DNA of 64,000 bases. Origin: Sulfurimonas sp. GTDB taxonomy: Bacteria; Campylobacterota; Campylobacteria; Campylobacterales; Sulfurimonadaceae. Below, in pieces: positions 1 to 10,780 of this stretch; the stretch's first letter is position 1; every line of letters starts with the position of its first letter. The stretch covers positions 1 through 64,000 of the forward strand of contig NZ_JAQVKA010000001.1 in assembly GCF_028694895.1 (NCBI RefSeq), in the 5' to 3' direction. A program made the translations under genes and the position numbers. The notes under the pieces are model-generated. The model was not told the DNA's origin. It saw nothing but the letters and a program-made list of their open reading frames with translations, and searched no databases.

Positions 1-616
1 GAACGATATTGATATACTCTTCATTACCTACAGCGCCAACAGTAGCCATACACTCACCAAGAACTAAACGCATCTCAGATGAAGGCATACGAAGTGAAAC
101 ATACTTACCATCACGACCCATAATTTGTGCACTTGTTCCAGCTGAACGAACCATTTGTCCGCCTTTGCCTACTTTTAACTCAATATTATGAACTGATGTA
201 CCAACTGGGATATTCATAAGTTTCATTGCATTACCTGGTTTAATGTCTACACCTGCTTCATCAGCGATAATAGCATCTCCAACATTTAAACCTTTTGGTA
301 ATAAAATATATCTCTTGTCACCATCTGCATATGTAATAAGTGCAATACGGCAGTTACGATATGGATCGTACTCAACTGTACTAACTGTACCAGCGATTCC
401 AAATTTATTTCTTTTAAAATCAATAATACGGTAAAGCTTTTTAGCACCAGCTTCTCTGTGACGAGATGTAATACGTCCATTGTTATTTCTTCCAGCGCTT
501 GCAGGAAGTTTTATAAGAAGTGAACGAACACTTGGTTTAGAAGTTATGTCTTTGTTTTCAACATTTGTATAAAAACGACGAGACGGGGTTGTTGGTTTAT
601 AAGATTTTATTGCCAT
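1..616 (-). CDS. rplB: 50S ribosomal protein L2 (C-terminal part lies outside the window)
   Basis: Minus-strand translation from the ATG at 616 gives [34 protein letters not shown]..., typical L2; directly downstream of rplW in S10 operon order; no stop before the window edge. Confidence 0.95.
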   Translation of the reverse strand, partial: MAIKSYKPTTPSRRFYTNVENKDITSKPSVRSLLIKLPASAGRNNNGRITSRHREAGAKKLYRIIDFKRNKFGIAGTVSTVEYDPYRNCRIALITYADGDKRYILLPKGLNVGDAIIADEAGVDIKPGNAMKLMNIPVGTSVHNIELKVGKGGQMVRSAGTSAQIMGRDGKYVSLRMPSSEMRLVLGECMATVGAVGNEEYINIV

Positions 617-617
617 G

Positions 618-899
618 TTACACCGCCAAACTTTCTATTTGTGCACCTTCTGGTAACTTCACATAAAACTTTTTAAAGTCATTTTGTTTACCAGCAACAC
701 CACGGAACTTTTTAATTTTTCCGCTTTGATTTAGTGAGTTAATTCTTGTTGGAATAATTCCAAAATACTCACGAAAAACCTCTTTAAGACCAGTTTTACT
801 CATACGAGGAGAAGTTTGCACAACGATGATTCCATCCTCTTGCATACCTAAAGTCTTCTCTGTATAAAGTATAGATTTAATATCTGTAATATCTGCCAT
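618..899 (-). CDS. rplW: 50S ribosomal protein L23
   Basis: 93-aa [19 protein letters not shown]..., S10 operon position. Confidence 0.95.
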   Translation of the reverse strand: MADITDIKSILYTEKTLGMQEDGIIVVQTSPRMSKTGLKEVFREYFGIIPTRINSLNQSGKIKKFRGVAGKQNDFKKFYVKLPEGAQIESLAV

Positions 900-1514
900 T
901 TACTTAGCCTCTCCTACAAGATTTTCCCATACCGCTTTTTCGATCACGAGTGAGCGATAATTTGCAGCTAAATAAGCATTTAATTCATTCTCTTCAATCA
1001 CGTAAGTGCTTGCGATATTTTCAAATGCTAAATAAGTTTTTTCATCTAAAACAGTTTTTACAAAAAGAGTATCTCTTTGGTTTAACGCTTTAAACAAAGT
1101 AGCAGCATCTTTTGTTTTACCAGATGCTATTTCGATGCTATCAACGATGAATAAACTACCATTGTTTGCATGCTCATTAAGTGCAAAGTTAAGTGCAAGT
1201 TTTTTTTGCTTTTTATTAACTTTGAGGTCATAGTTACGATTGTTACTTGGACCAAATGCTTTACCACCACCAACAAACACAGGTGAACGACGAGATCCAG
1301 CACGAGCACGACCGCCGCCTTTTTGAGCCCATGGCTTCTTACCACCACCTCTAACTTGTGAACGCGTTAGTGCTGATGCACTATTTGCTCTCATCGCAGC
1401 TTGAGCTGACTTTACATATAGATATAAGTTATGAGGATTAATACCAGAAAAACTCTCTGGTAGTGTTAACTCAGAAGCTTTTTCCATTTTTTCATTTAGA
1501 ACTATTGCGCTCAT
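900..1514 (-). CDS. rplD: 50S ribosomal protein L4
   Basis: 204-aa ORF with [39 protein letters not shown], the L4 signature. Confidence 0.97.
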   Translation of the reverse strand: MSAIVLNEKMEKASELTLPESFSGINPHNLYLYVKSAQAAMRANSASALTRSQVRGGGKKPWAQKGGGRARAGSRRSPVFVGGGKAFGPSNNRNYDLKVNKKQKKLALNFALNEHANNGSLFIVDSIEIASGKTKDAATLFKALNQRDTLFVKTVLDEKTYLAFENIASTYVIEENELNAYLAANYRSLVIEKAVWENLVGEAK

Positions 1515-2089
1515 TATCTAGCTACCTTTACACGACCTAAAGAACCATTAGCTCCAGAAACTGAACCAATAACCGCAATTATTTTGTTTTCAGCATCAAA
1601 AGAGATGATTTCATTCTTCACACTATTTTGTGTATTTCCGTATTGTCCAGGCATTTTCTTGCCCTTCATAACACGACCTGGCCATTCTGCATTACCGATA
1701 GAACCTGTTCTACGGCCAAATCTATGACCATGTGCTCCAGGACCACCACCAAAATTCCAACGTTTCATTGCACCTGAAAAACCACGACCTTTAGTTGTAA
1801 AAGTAGATTTAAGAACTTTAGCTTCTGCTAAAGGTGTTAAATCTATATCACCAGCCTCGCTATTTGCTACTTCTAAAGTAACAAAACGGTTAAATTCAGA
1901 AGAAATGCTGTATTTCTTTTGCTGACCCTCAATTGCCTTATTCATTTTCTTGCCACTTTTATAAGCAACAATCCCAGTGTTTTCATTAACTTCGCATACT
2001 TTAGCATCCAATACTCTTAATAGAGTAACAGGCTTTGAAGAATTTGCGATAGTACGGCTCATGCCGATTTTTTCAACAATATATTCCAC
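1514..2089 (-). CDS. rplC: 50S ribosomal protein L3
   Basis: 191-aa [39 protein letters not shown] signature. Confidence 0.97.
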   Translation of the reverse strand: MEYIVEKIGMSRTIANSSKPVTLLRVLDAKVCEVNENTGIVAYKSGKKMNKAIEGQQKKYSISSEFNRFVTLEVANSEAGDIDLTPLAEAKVLKSTFTTKGRGFSGAMKRWNFGGGPGAHGHRFGRRTGSIGNAEWPGRVMKGKKMPGQYGNTQNSVKNEIISFDAENKIIAVIGSVSGANGSLGRVKVAR

Positions 2090-2098
2090 GATGATCTC

Positions 2099-2410
2099 CT
2101 ACTTATCCATAGAGCGAACTTCTACGTCCACTTCTGGTGCAAGATCTAGTTTCATTAGAGAATCTACTGTTTCAGGCGTTGCTGAAACTATATCAATTAC
2201 TCTAGCGTGCATACGAATTTCAAACTGCTCACGTGAACTTTTGTTTATGTGTGGAGATTTGATAACAGTATATTTACGAATCTTTGTTGGTAAAGGTATC
2301 GGACCACGAATTACCGCGCCTGTACGCTTAACAGCCTCTACTATTGACGCTACAGATCTATCAAGTACACGATGATCATAAGCTTTCAATTTTAAACGAA
2401 TTTTTTCCAT
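2099..2410 (-). CDS. rpsJ: 30S ribosomal protein S10
   Basis: 103-aa [35 protein letters not shown]... Confidence 0.98.
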   Translation of the reverse strand: MEKIRLKLKAYDHRVLDRSVASIVEAVKRTGAVIRGPIPLPTKIRKYTVIKSPHINKSSREQFEIRMHARVIDIVSATPETVDSLMKLDLAPEVDVEVRSMDK

Positions 2411-2566
2411 GTTTTTCCTTCTAAAGAACTCGTCAGGTCTAGCCTAACTATATTAAGGGAGCGGAATTGTACCCAAAGCATCTCAATAATTCAAGAAAAT
2501 ATAGGCTAAATTTTGAAATATCTTTAAATTTATTTCCTTTTAATAAGGAAGTGGTAAAATTGCAAC

Positions 2567-3631
2567 ATGGAAATATTATTAGAAGAGTTATACAAGACTG
2601 ATATAAATATAGAAAAATTTCACACAAGAAAGCTTTTTTTAGACGAGAAAAGCTATCAAATAAATGGAATTACACAAACTGGAAAGACAAAACTTGTCAA
2701 AAACTATCTTTTAGGACTAAAAAAAAGTAGCTATCTATATATAGATTGCAGAGATTTACGTATAGATAAAGAACGTCTTAATAAAACTCTTGGGGATTTT
2801 TGTACAACTAATAAGATAAGCACTCTTGTTCTTGACAACTACTCTGCTGATATAAACATAGTAAATGTTGCTCAACTACTTATCTGCTCTGAAGTACATT
2901 ATAAGTTTGATTTTTTAAGAGCACTAAAACTTTATCCACTTGATTATGAGGAGTTCTTGGCTTTTGAGTATAAGTATGATTCAACAGCACTAAACCATTT
3001 TTTTAAACTTGGTGGATTTCCTTCCATGCATAAAGTAAGCTCTGATGAGAGAGCACTGTTTCTTCAAAAAGCTTTAAAAAATACGCTAAGCCTTATAGAG
3101 ATAGACATATTGATTTTTTGTACAAAAATGATGGCACAAAAAATATCGCCATACTCTATATATGAGCGTTTAAAACATACGCAAAAAATATCAAAAGATA
3201 AGCTCTACAGCTCATTTGACATGCTTTGCTCAAAAGGATATATTCATCAGCTTCAAAAAGTAGGCCATCCAAAAGCGATAAGAAAGATATACCTATGCGA
3301 TATATCTTTAAAATCAGCTCTAACTATAGAGAAGCAATTTAATAAACTCTTTGAAAATATGATATATTTAGAGCTTTTAAAATCTGACAGAGATGTATTT
3401 TATGATGAAAATATCGACTTTTATCTTCCATCGTCTGATGAAGTTATCTTAGGGATGCCTTTTGCTGATGAGAGAATGCTTTTTAAAAAGATGGAAGCAA
3501 TAGAAGCTTTTTTATTTACCTATCAGATAAAGAGAGTTACCGCAATTACTATGAGTACTGAGGGTAGAATGAGCCACCCACTCTCTGATGTGGAGATGGT
3601 TCCCTTTGATATTTGGGCATTAGGAGATTAG
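2567..3631 (+). CDS. AAA-type ATP-binding protein, AAA_14/DUF4143-like
   Basis: P-loop-like GITQTGKTKLVKNY; C-terminal FENMIYLELLKS layout resembles DUF4143 ATPases. Confidence 0.6.
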   Translation: MEILLEELYKTDINIEKFHTRKLFLDEKSYQINGITQTGKTKLVKNYLLGLKKSSYLYIDCRDLRIDKERLNKTLGDFCTTNKISTLVLDNYSADINIVNVAQLLICSEVHYKFDFLRALKLYPLDYEEFLAFEYKYDSTALNHFFKLGGFPSMHKVSSDERALFLQKALKNTLSLIEIDILIFCTKMMAQKISPYSIYERLKHTQKISKDKLYSSFDMLCSKGYIHQLQKVGHPKAIRKIYLCDISLKSALTIEKQFNKLFENMIYLELLKSDRDVFYDENIDFYLPSSDEVILGMPFADERMLFKKMEAIEAFLFTYQIKRVTAITMSTEGRMSHPLSDVEMVPFDIWALGD

Positions 3632-4192
3632 ATGTATAAGAAACTTTGCGGCATAGATGAAGCTGGGCGTGGCCCAATCGCTGGGGATTTAGTTATGGCT
3701 GGATGTATTTTGCACAATAGAGTTGATGGGCTTGATGATTCAAAAAAATTGACTCCAAAAAAAAGAGAGTTTCTTTATGAGTTAATTATAAAAAATGCCT
3801 CTTTTCATATAGTGAAGTTTTCTGCAAAAGATATTGATGAGTTTGGGATTTCACTCTGCATTACAAGAGGTCTAAGAGAGATTATAGAGATGCTTCCATG
3901 TGAATCGTATCTTTTTGATGGGAACTCTAAGTTTGGAGTAGCTGGTATTGAGACTATGATAAAAGCAGATGGAAAAATCCCAGAGGTAAGTGCTGCTTCG
4001 ATCTTAGCAAAAGTCACTCATGATAGAGACATAATAGAGTTAGGGAAAAAATACCCACTCTATCAACTAGAAAAACATAAGGGATATGGAACAGCCTTAC
4101 ATATAGAGATGATAAAAAAGTATGGATACTCTGAGATTCATAGAAAAAGCTATAAGCTCAAAGCGCTAGAAATAACGCTCTTTAGCTCTTAA
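3632..4192 (+). CDS. rnhB: Ribonuclease HII
   Basis: CGIDEAGRGPIAGDLVMAG and DSKKLTPKKRE motifs. Confidence 0.96.
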   Translation: MYKKLCGIDEAGRGPIAGDLVMAGCILHNRVDGLDDSKKLTPKKREFLYELIIKNASFHIVKFSAKDIDEFGISLCITRGLREIIEMLPCESYLFDGNSKFGVAGIETMIKADGKIPEVSAASILAKVTHDRDIIELGKKYPLYQLEKHKGYGTALHIEMIKKYGYSEIHRKSYKLKALEITLFSS

Positions 4193-4194
4193 GC

Positions 4195-4659
4195 CTAATA
4201 GATAGGAACAAATGCATAACCATTATTTTGAGCATCTATAAGGCCAACCATAGCACTTGGGATTATCTCAATAAACTCTACAACATTATCTTTATTAATC
4301 TCTTTTAGCTTCATTCCAACACCACACATTTGAAACTTCACACTGTAATTTTTTGTAAGTAATTCAAGTTTTTGATGTATCTCTTTAGCTTTTGCTTCAA
4401 ACTCTTTGTCTTTTTTACATTTTGTTTTTGCGATATCTTTTACAAAAAATTTATATGCTTCTCCATGTATAACGACTATGGTGTCTAGCCCTTTAGAATC
4501 ACTTTGATAATGTGCATTGTTAAATGCAACTCCCTTTATCAGTCTTCCTTCAATCTTTGCTAAATCCGAGGTTGTAAGATCAATAACAGCCTTTTTTGTA
4601 TCACCATCAGCTCTAAGTAATCCTAACAAAATAACTAAAACAAGAAACAATTTTTTCAT
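4195..4659 (-). CDS. Secreted DsrE-like protein
   Basis: N-terminal signal peptide (MKKLFLVLVILLGLLRADG); central VVIHGEAYKFFV...LLTKNYSVKFQMCGVGMK resembles DsrE/DsrF-like folds. Confidence 0.55.
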   Translation of the reverse strand: MKKLFLVLVILLGLLRADGDTKKAVIDLTTSDLAKIEGRLIKGVAFNNAHYQSDSKGLDTIVVIHGEAYKFFVKDIAKTKCKKDKEFEAKAKEIHQKLELLTKNYSVKFQMCGVGMKLKEINKDNVVEFIEIIPSAMVGLIDAQNNGYAFVPIY

Positions 4660-4680
4660 CTTAACCTCTTTAATATAAAA

Positions 4681-5891
4681 TCAAAAACTCTCTAGAAGAA
4701 TTACGTTTACAAAAGTACCCTCTTGCAAATCTCCATCATCTTCACCAGTAATCATAAGAGCAGATTCGTTTAACATATTTGTCAAAATTGCAGAACTTCC
4801 AATTTTTTTATCTTTAAAGTTTACAAAGTACTCACCATCTTCTATCACAACATTACATGCAGTGAACTCTGTTAAGCGGCTTCTTTTTTTAAAATCTTCG
4901 CTAAGTTTTGCTGCTACCACCTTGTATGCACTCTTTTTTCCTAGCATTTTTGCAATAAGAGGAAGAATGTAAAGAATAGCTGTAACAGTTGAAGAGTACG
5001 CAAATCCAGGAAGAGCTAGTATAAACTTATCCTCTTTTTGCGCAACTAAAATATGCTTCCCAGGTTTAATAGCTACACCTTTATATACAACTTCAGCTCC
5101 AACTCTAGGAACGATGTCTTTTACAAAATCATAATCCCCCACACTAACCCCGCCTGTACTAACCACAATATCTGCACTTAAAAGCGCATCTTCAAATGCT
5201 TGTGTAATTAAACTCTTATCATCCCCAACTGTTCCTAGTTGAACAACTTCGGCTCCTGCTTGCTCAAAAAGAGCTGCTAGTGTGTAGTTATTTGAACTTC
5301 TGATTTGTGAAGGATTGTCGCTATACTCGCCCAAATCTAAGATTTCGCTACCAGTTGATATGACTGCTACACGTGGCTTAAGAGCCACTTTTACCATAAC
5401 ATGATTTAGTGCAGCCATAACACCAATCTCTGCAAAACCTATCTTTGTACCTTTTTAATGAGTACATCGCCAGCTCTATAACCTTCGCCAACAGGGCGAA
5501 CAGATGAGCCTTTGGCAACACTCTCATTGATGATAATCGCTCCATCTTCGAGTGTAACATTTTCTATCTGGATAAGAGTATCTGCGCCATGAGGCATCAT
5601 AGAACCTGTAAAAGTTTTTATACACTCTCCGCTAATGAGTGTGCGTTGCTCATTACTTCCAGCAGGATTATGACCAATAACAGAGATTTTACATAACTCC
5701 AAATCGGAGTGTATAACTGCATATCCATCCATTGAAGCTGTTGGAAACTCTGGATCGTTATGTTTGGCTATGATATCTTCACTCAAAACTCTTCCAAGAG
5801 ACGAGCTTAGTGGAATATTTTGACTTCTTGATGAGTTTACTTGAAGTAGTGAGAGCATTGTTTGACTTGTTTCGTATGATAATAGACTCAT
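4681..5891 (-). pseudogene. moeA: Molybdopterin molybdenumtransferase MoeA, split by an apparent 1-nt frameshift (ORFs 5439..5891 and 4681..5418)
   Basis: N-terminal ORF (FPTASMDGYAV...GYRAGDVLIKK) and C-terminal ORF (AVISTGSEILDLGE...VSTGGVSVGDYDFVKDI...KPGKHILVAQ) are adjacent parts of one MoeA; adding one A to the AAAAA run at 5452-5456 restores IKKGTKIGFAEIGVMAALNH. Confidence 0.85.
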
Positions 5892-6325
5892 TGTAAGATT
5901 CCACTCCCTTTTATTGCTGTTGAGCGATCAAGCGCATAGATTCTCTTGCCACCCTTTAAATCATACTTCCAGATAGGTGCGCTTGCTTTAAAATCCTCTA
6001 CAAACTCATCTATAAACTCTAACGCCACACGTCTCTTTGGAGAAAAAACTGCTGCAATATATGAGGACTCATGAAGCATCACATCTCCACGAGAGTGTGC
6101 CATCTTTATAATCGCGCCTTTAGCTTTAGCTTTTTCGCTCCATGCATCAAACCAAGAGTTTAGTATCGGCTCATAGATGTCAAAACTAAGACCGTCAATC
6201 CCACCTTCACTTCTTACAGTCCCAACAAATGGGATATAAGCACCATAGTTACTAGAAGTTTCTTGTTCATACCACTCTTTTAAGATACGAGGTACATCAA
6301 GTGCTCCATCATAGAGATAAAGCAT
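5888..6325 (-). CDS. moaE: Molybdopterin synthase catalytic subunit
   Basis: YIPFVGTVRSEGGIDGLSFDIYEP...HSRGDVMLHESSYIAAVFSPKR...PIWKYDLKGGKR; overlaps moeA. Confidence 0.9.
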   Translation of the reverse strand: MLYLYDGALDVPRILKEWYEQETSSNYGAYIPFVGTVRSEGGIDGLSFDIYEPILNSWFDAWSEKAKAKGAIIKMAHSRGDVMLHESSYIAAVFSPKRRVALEFIDEFVEDFKASAPIWKYDLKGGKRIYALDRSTAIKGSGILQ

Positions 6326-6328
6326 AAC

Positions 6329-6550
6329 TCAACCTCCACAAACTGGTGGAAGAAGTGCTACTCTATCGCCATCTTTTAGAGGGAAATCTCTACTTGATAC
6401 AAGAGTGTCATTTACAGCAACAGCAGAGTTCTCTAGCCACTCTTGCATAGTTGCATCTTTTTTAAGTATCTCTGCTAACTCATTTAAGTTTGTAATATAG
6501 AGCTCTAACGGCTCTTTTTGTATTGGACCTAAAAATTCTACTCGTACCAA
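6329..6550 (-). CDS. moaD: Molybdopterin synthase sulfur carrier subunit
   Basis: 73 aa ubiquitin-like protein ending VALLPPVCGG (C-terminal GG). Confidence 0.9.
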   Translation of the reverse strand: MVRVEFLGPIQKEPLELYITNLNELAEILKKDATMQEWLENSAVAVNDTLVSSRDFPLKDGDRVALLPPVCGG

Positions 6551-6619
6551 AAGATTGCTCCCAAACTATATTTTTATGGCTATGATTATATCTAACTCAT
6601 CTTTTTTATAAGTTAATAG

Positions 6620-7306
6620 ATGTATAATTTTGCCAATTATATGGTGGAGGGGTTTGTGGTTTTTGGAAAAATTGAGTATCTAAATCTTCTGCCTTTTCAT
6701 GTCTTTATGAAAAGATTTGCTAGAAGCTCTCAAGAGAGTATGAGCATGAACTACTACAAAGATGTCCCAGCAAAGACAAACAAAAAATTTCTCTCACGCA
6801 GAGTTGACGCAGCCTTTATCTCAAGTATCAGAGCAAAAAATCAAAAACATGTAAACCTTGGAATCATCGCAAAAAAAGAGGTACTTAGTGTTTTAGTTGC
6901 TCCAAGTGAGACTAACACTAGCGATAGTGAGTCTGAAACTTCAAACCTACTTGCAAAGGTACTACAAATAAAAGGCGAAGTCCTCATAGGAGATAAAGCC
7001 CTAAGATACTACCTTAAAAACAAACCTCATGTAGATTTAGCAAAAACGTGGAATGAAAAATATAACCTCCCATTTGTATTCGCACTTTTATGCTACCACA
7101 ACGACAAAGCACTCTATAAAAAGATAGAGAAAAGCTTCTTGAAAACAAAAGTAAAAATCCCACGATATATACTAAACGAAGCTTCAAAGCGAACAGGCGT
7201 ATCCCAAGAAAATATACTAAACTATCTAAAATACATCTCTTACAACTTTGATATAAAAGCAAAAAAAGGTCTTGAGAGATTTTATAAAGAGGCTAAAAAA
7301 CAATGA
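6620..7306 (+). CDS. mqnA: MqnA-family chorismate dehydratase-like protein (futalosine menaquinone pathway); true start may be a downstream GTG near 6656
   Basis: FGKIEYLNLLPFHVFMKRF..., RRVDAAFISSIRA..., LLIGDKAL-like GEVLIGDKALRYYL. Confidence 0.75.
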   Translation: MYNFANYMVEGFVVFGKIEYLNLLPFHVFMKRFARSSQESMSMNYYKDVPAKTNKKFLSRRVDAAFISSIRAKNQKHVNLGIIAKKEVLSVLVAPSETNTSDSESETSNLLAKVLQIKGEVLIGDKALRYYLKNKPHVDLAKTWNEKYNLPFVFALLCYHNDKALYKKIEKSFLKTKVKIPRYILNEASKRTGVSQENILNYLKYISYNFDIKAKKGLERFYKEAKKQ

Positions 7307-7767
7307 TAGTAGATAAGTTAGAAAATTCTCATAAATATCCGTTTGGTGAAGCATGGAAAAAGGCTTTTGAGTTCTTAAACTCTCTTTCATCAAAGACAGA
7401 AGATGGAAAGTATGAGATTCAAGGCGAGGATATCTATGCAATCGTTATGAGTTATGAAACAGTTTTAAGAAGTGATGCTATGCTTGAATCTCATAAAAAA
7501 TATACAGATATTCAAGCAACGCTAAGAGGAGTGGAAGGCTTTGAATGTCACTATAGAGATTCTCTTATTGTAAGAGATCCTTATGATGCTCAAAAAGATA
7601 TAGAGTTTTATGAGACAGAAGCAAGAGCACATTCACTCTTAAATATTTCAGTTGGATATTTTGCTATGTTTTTTCCACATGATGCTCATATGCCATGTTT
7701 AGCAGTTGGGATTAAAAAAGAGCATATAAAAAAAGTGGTTATAAAGATAAAAACAGAGCTTTTATAG
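7303..7767 (+). CDS. YhcH/YjgK/YiaL family protein
   Basis: DAMLESHKKYTDIQATLRGVEGFE and MFFPHDAHMPCLAVG motifs. Confidence 0.8.
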   Translation: MIVDKLENSHKYPFGEAWKKAFEFLNSLSSKTEDGKYEIQGEDIYAIVMSYETVLRSDAMLESHKKYTDIQATLRGVEGFECHYRDSLIVRDPYDAQKDIEFYETEARAHSLLNISVGYFAMFFPHDAHMPCLAVGIKKEHIKKVVIKIKTELL

Positions 7768-7787
7768 CCTAAACTATGGAAGTTACT

Positions 7788-8225
7788 CTACTCTCCTATA
7801 TCTTCATTCCAAAGAGATGGATTTTCATGAATGAACTTTTGCATCATATCAAAGCACTCTTGATTATCTAAAACTTCTACTTCAACCCCTAATGAACGAA
7901 CATACTCCTCTGGACCTTTAAAAGTACGGTTTTCACCGATGATAATTTTAGGTATCTTGTATAGAAGTGCTGCCCCACTACACATACTACAAGGCGAGAG
8001 TGTTGAGTAAAGCGTTGCCTTTTTATACTCATATGCTGTCATTCTTCCAGCATTTTCAAGACAATCCATCTCCGCATGAAGAATCGAACTACTATCTTGC
8101 ACACGTCTATTATGCCCACGACCCACAATCTCGCCATCGATAACGAGCACTGAGCCTATAGGAATCCCACCCTCTTTGAGGCTTTTCTTAGCTTCTTCTA
8201 TCGCCGCTTGTAAAAACTTATCCAT
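7788..8225 (-). CDS. Cytidine/nucleoside deaminase family protein
   Basis: Zn-deaminase motifs HAEMDCLENAG and PCSMCSGAALLY. Confidence 0.85.
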   Translation of the reverse strand: MDKFLQAAIEEAKKSLKEGGIPIGSVLVIDGEIVGRGHNRRVQDSSSILHAEMDCLENAGRMTAYEYKKATLYSTLSPCSMCSGAALLYKIPKIIIGENRTFKGPEEYVRSLGVEVEVLDNQECFDMMQKFIHENPSLWNEDIGE

Positions 8226-8389
8226 ATAACATCCTATACAAATTCAAGTCTCGCCAATTGTTAATAAAATATATACTTCACTATTTTGACATTGAAAAAG
8301 TATCACAAATGAGGTTAAAAAGTATAATTAATTGAAAAATATATTTTTGAAGTTTTAAAAGTATTATTTTGAGGGTTTAAAAAAGTTGA

Positions 8390-8473
8390 TGGTGCGGATG
8401 AGAGGACTTGAACCTCCACACCTTGCGGCACTAGATCCTAAGTCTAGCGTGTCTGCCATTTCACCACATCCGC
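8390..8473 (-). tRNA. tRNA-Leu(UAG)
   Basis: Cloverleaf on minus strand: acceptor GCGGATG/CATCCGC, anticodon loop CTTAGGA, long variable arm, GGTTCAAGTCC T-arm, encoded CCA. Confidence 0.93.
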
Positions 8474-8494
8474 ACATGGTTATAAAAAATTTAG

Positions 8495-8571
<77 letters not shown>

Positions 8572-8586
8572 ATACATTCATAAAAA

Positions 8587-8663
8587 TGGTGCGCCCGATA
8601 GGATTCGAACCTATAACCGTCGGATCCGAAGTCCGAAACTCTATCCAGTTGAGCCACGGACGC
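8587..8663 (-). tRNA. tRNA-Arg(UCG)
   Basis: GCGTCCGTGGCTCAACTGGATAGAGTTTCGGACTTCGGATCCGA..., anticodon loop CTTCGGA. Confidence 0.93.
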
Positions 8664-8706
8664 CACAAAATTTATTATTATTATTTAAGTTTTTATATCT
8701 AATTTA

Positions 8707-8784
8707 TGGGGTGAGATACGGGATTCGAACCCGCGACCCCCGGCACCACAAACCAGTGCTCTAACCAGCTGAGCTAATCTCACC
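8707..8784 (-). tRNA. tRNA-His(GUG)
   Basis: GGTGAGAT...ATCTCACCCCA with the extra G-1:C73 pair; anticodon loop TTGTGGT. Confidence 0.94.
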
Positions 8785-8805
8785 ATATTTTTTTAAACAT
8801 AAAAG

Positions 8806-8883
8806 TGGTCGGGGTGAAAGGGTTCGAACCTTCGGCCCCCTGGTCCCAAACCAGGTACTCTAACCATACTGAGCTACACCCCG
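8806..8883 (-). tRNA. tRNA-Pro(UGG)
   Basis: CGGGGTGTAGCTCAGTATGGTTAGAGTACCTGGTTTGGGACCAGG...GGTTCGAACCC, anticodon TGG. Confidence 0.94.
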
Positions 8884-9048
8884 ACCTACACATTAAAGCA
8901 ACCTTACAGCTGATTAATGAGGCGAAATTATAGTCAATAACTACCCAAATGTCAATAGCTTTTTTAGATATTTTCAAACTTTGCTCTAACTCGTACAAAA
9001 AGAGATTAAGATTAGTTTGTTACAATAATGCGCATTTGGTTTTAAAGG

Positions 9049-10500
9049 GTGAATATGGGTGAGTTTTTTAGTAGTGTCAACTCTTTTTTGGAGGCGGCTC
9101 TGTTTTTTGATATTCTTTTTGGAATGGTAGATGGAGTCAAACTTCCATTTTTAGTTGTTTGGCTTATTTCAGGCGGGGTATATCTTACATTTTTAACAAA
9201 ATTTATAAATCTCAGAATGTTCAAACACTCATTTAATATCATAAGAGGTAGATACCGCACTGCTGATGACGTTGGAGAAATCTCATCATTTGGGGCATTA
9301 ACCACAGCTCTTAGTGCTACTGTTGGACTTGGAAATATTGCTGGTGTGGCATTGGCAGTTGCTCTTGGAGGGCCTGGTGCTACATTTTGGATGATAGTTG
9401 CTGGCTTTTTAGGGATGAGTTTAAAGTTTACAGAGGTAACTCTCTCCTTGCAGCATAGAATATTTCTAAAAGATGGAACTGTTATGGGTGGAGCAATGGA
9501 GTACCTCTCAAGAGGTTTAGCTCAAAAAGGATATGCGCGATTTGGTAAAATTTTAGCGCTAATTTTTGCTGTTTTTATGATTGGCGGAGCAATTGGAGGT
9601 GGAAATGTTTTTCAGGTCTCTCAAGCTCTTGGAGCAGTATCACAAGAAGTAGACTTCTTTGATAAGTTTCCAATTATCTTTGGCATTATTATCGCTATTT
9701 TTGTAGGTTTTGTAATCATTGGTGGAGTTACAAGAATAGCTAAAATCACAGAGATACTTGTTCCAATCATGGCAATTATTTATATATGTGCATCTTTATG
9801 GATTTTAGCTTACCACTTTGATAAGATCGGTGAAGCAATAAGTATCATTTTTCATGAAGCGTTCTCTACTAGTGCAATTTATGGCGGCGTTGCTGGCTCA
9901 ATTGTACATGGTTTTCAAAGAGCGGTATTTTCAAGTGAAGCTGGAATCGGTTCTTCTCCCGTTGCGCACGCTCCAGTTAAAACAAAGTATCCAGTTAGAC
10001 AAGGTCTAGTTGCACTTTACGAACCTTTTATAGACACAATAGTGATTTGTACTATGACGGCGCTTGTTATTGTTATAACTGGTGTTTATGCTCATGATGG
10101 AGCGTATATGGCTCTTATAGAGGCAAAAGAAGGAGCAGCATTAACAAGCGCAGCATATGGAACTGTTATAGGGTGGTTTCCTATTATCTTATCTGTTAGT
10201 ATAACGCTGTTTGCATTTTCAACGATTATCGCATGGGCTTATTATGGTGAGCGTGCATGGGTATATCTCTTTGGTTCAAAATACTCTGTAATATATAAGT
10301 TAAGTTTTTTATCTCTTATAATTTTAGGAACAACCGTAAATACGGCCATTCTCGTTGACTTTAGCTTTATGTTATTTCTCACTATGGCTCTACCAAATAT
10401 ACTTGGACTTTTTATCTTGAGTAAAGATGTAAAGATAGCGCTTGATGAGTATCTAGTAAAACTAAAAAGTGGTGAACTTGATGCAGAGGCGCTTAGATGA
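9049..10500 (+). CDS. Sodium:alanine/glycine symporter, AGCS family (start GTG 9049 or ATG 9055)
   Basis: ALTTALSATVGLGNIAGVALAVALGGPGATFWM...AVFSSEAGIGSSPVAHA. Confidence 0.93.
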   Translation: MNMGEFFSSVNSFLEAALFFDILFGMVDGVKLPFLVVWLISGGVYLTFLTKFINLRMFKHSFNIIRGRYRTADDVGEISSFGALTTALSATVGLGNIAGVALAVALGGPGATFWMIVAGFLGMSLKFTEVTLSLQHRIFLKDGTVMGGAMEYLSRGLAQKGYARFGKILALIFAVFMIGGAIGGGNVFQVSQALGAVSQEVDFFDKFPIIFGIIIAIFVGFVIIGGVTRIAKITEILVPIMAIIYICASLWILAYHFDKIGEAISIIFHEAFSTSAIYGGVAGSIVHGFQRAVFSSEAGIGSSPVAHAPVKTKYPVRQGLVALYEPFIDTIVICTMTALVIVITGVYAHDGAYMALIEAKEGAALTSAAYGTVIGWFPIILSVSITLFAFSTIIAWAYYGERAWVYLFGSKYSVIYKLSFLSLIILGTTVNTAILVDFSFMLFLTMALPNILGLFILSKDVKIALDEYLVKLKSGELDAEALR

Positions 10501-10772
10501 ATAAAATAACGTTAGAGTGTAGAGAACTTTTGAAGATAAACAGTATAAATATTGACTCAGAGATAGATTTTGATGTAAATTCAAAACTTCATACTCTCTC
10601 ATTTAGCTATATCATAGATACTTTTATGATGGCATCAGAGCCCTCTCAAGTCTCTTTTTTAAAGGCTCTTGAGAAGGCAACTTTTTTAGGAAGTGATGGG
10701 GTTGAGAGTTTTTTTCAAAGCATGGGACAGCTTCTTCTTATGACACATCTCTCACAAAAGATAGAGCTTTAA
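10497..10772 (+). CDS. Hypothetical protein (91 aa), start overlaps the AGCS gene
   Basis: 4-nt ATGA overlap with upstream gene suggests translational coupling. Confidence 0.6.
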   Translation: MNKITLECRELLKINSINIDSEIDFDVNSKLHTLSFSYIIDTFMMASEPSQVSFLKALEKATFLGSDGVESFFQSMGQLLLMTHLSQKIEL

Positions 10773-10780
10773 GTATTTTT

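Noticed and set aside
1977-2375. 132-aa plus-strand ORF across rplC/rpsJ
   Set aside because: Antisense to ribosomal protein genes
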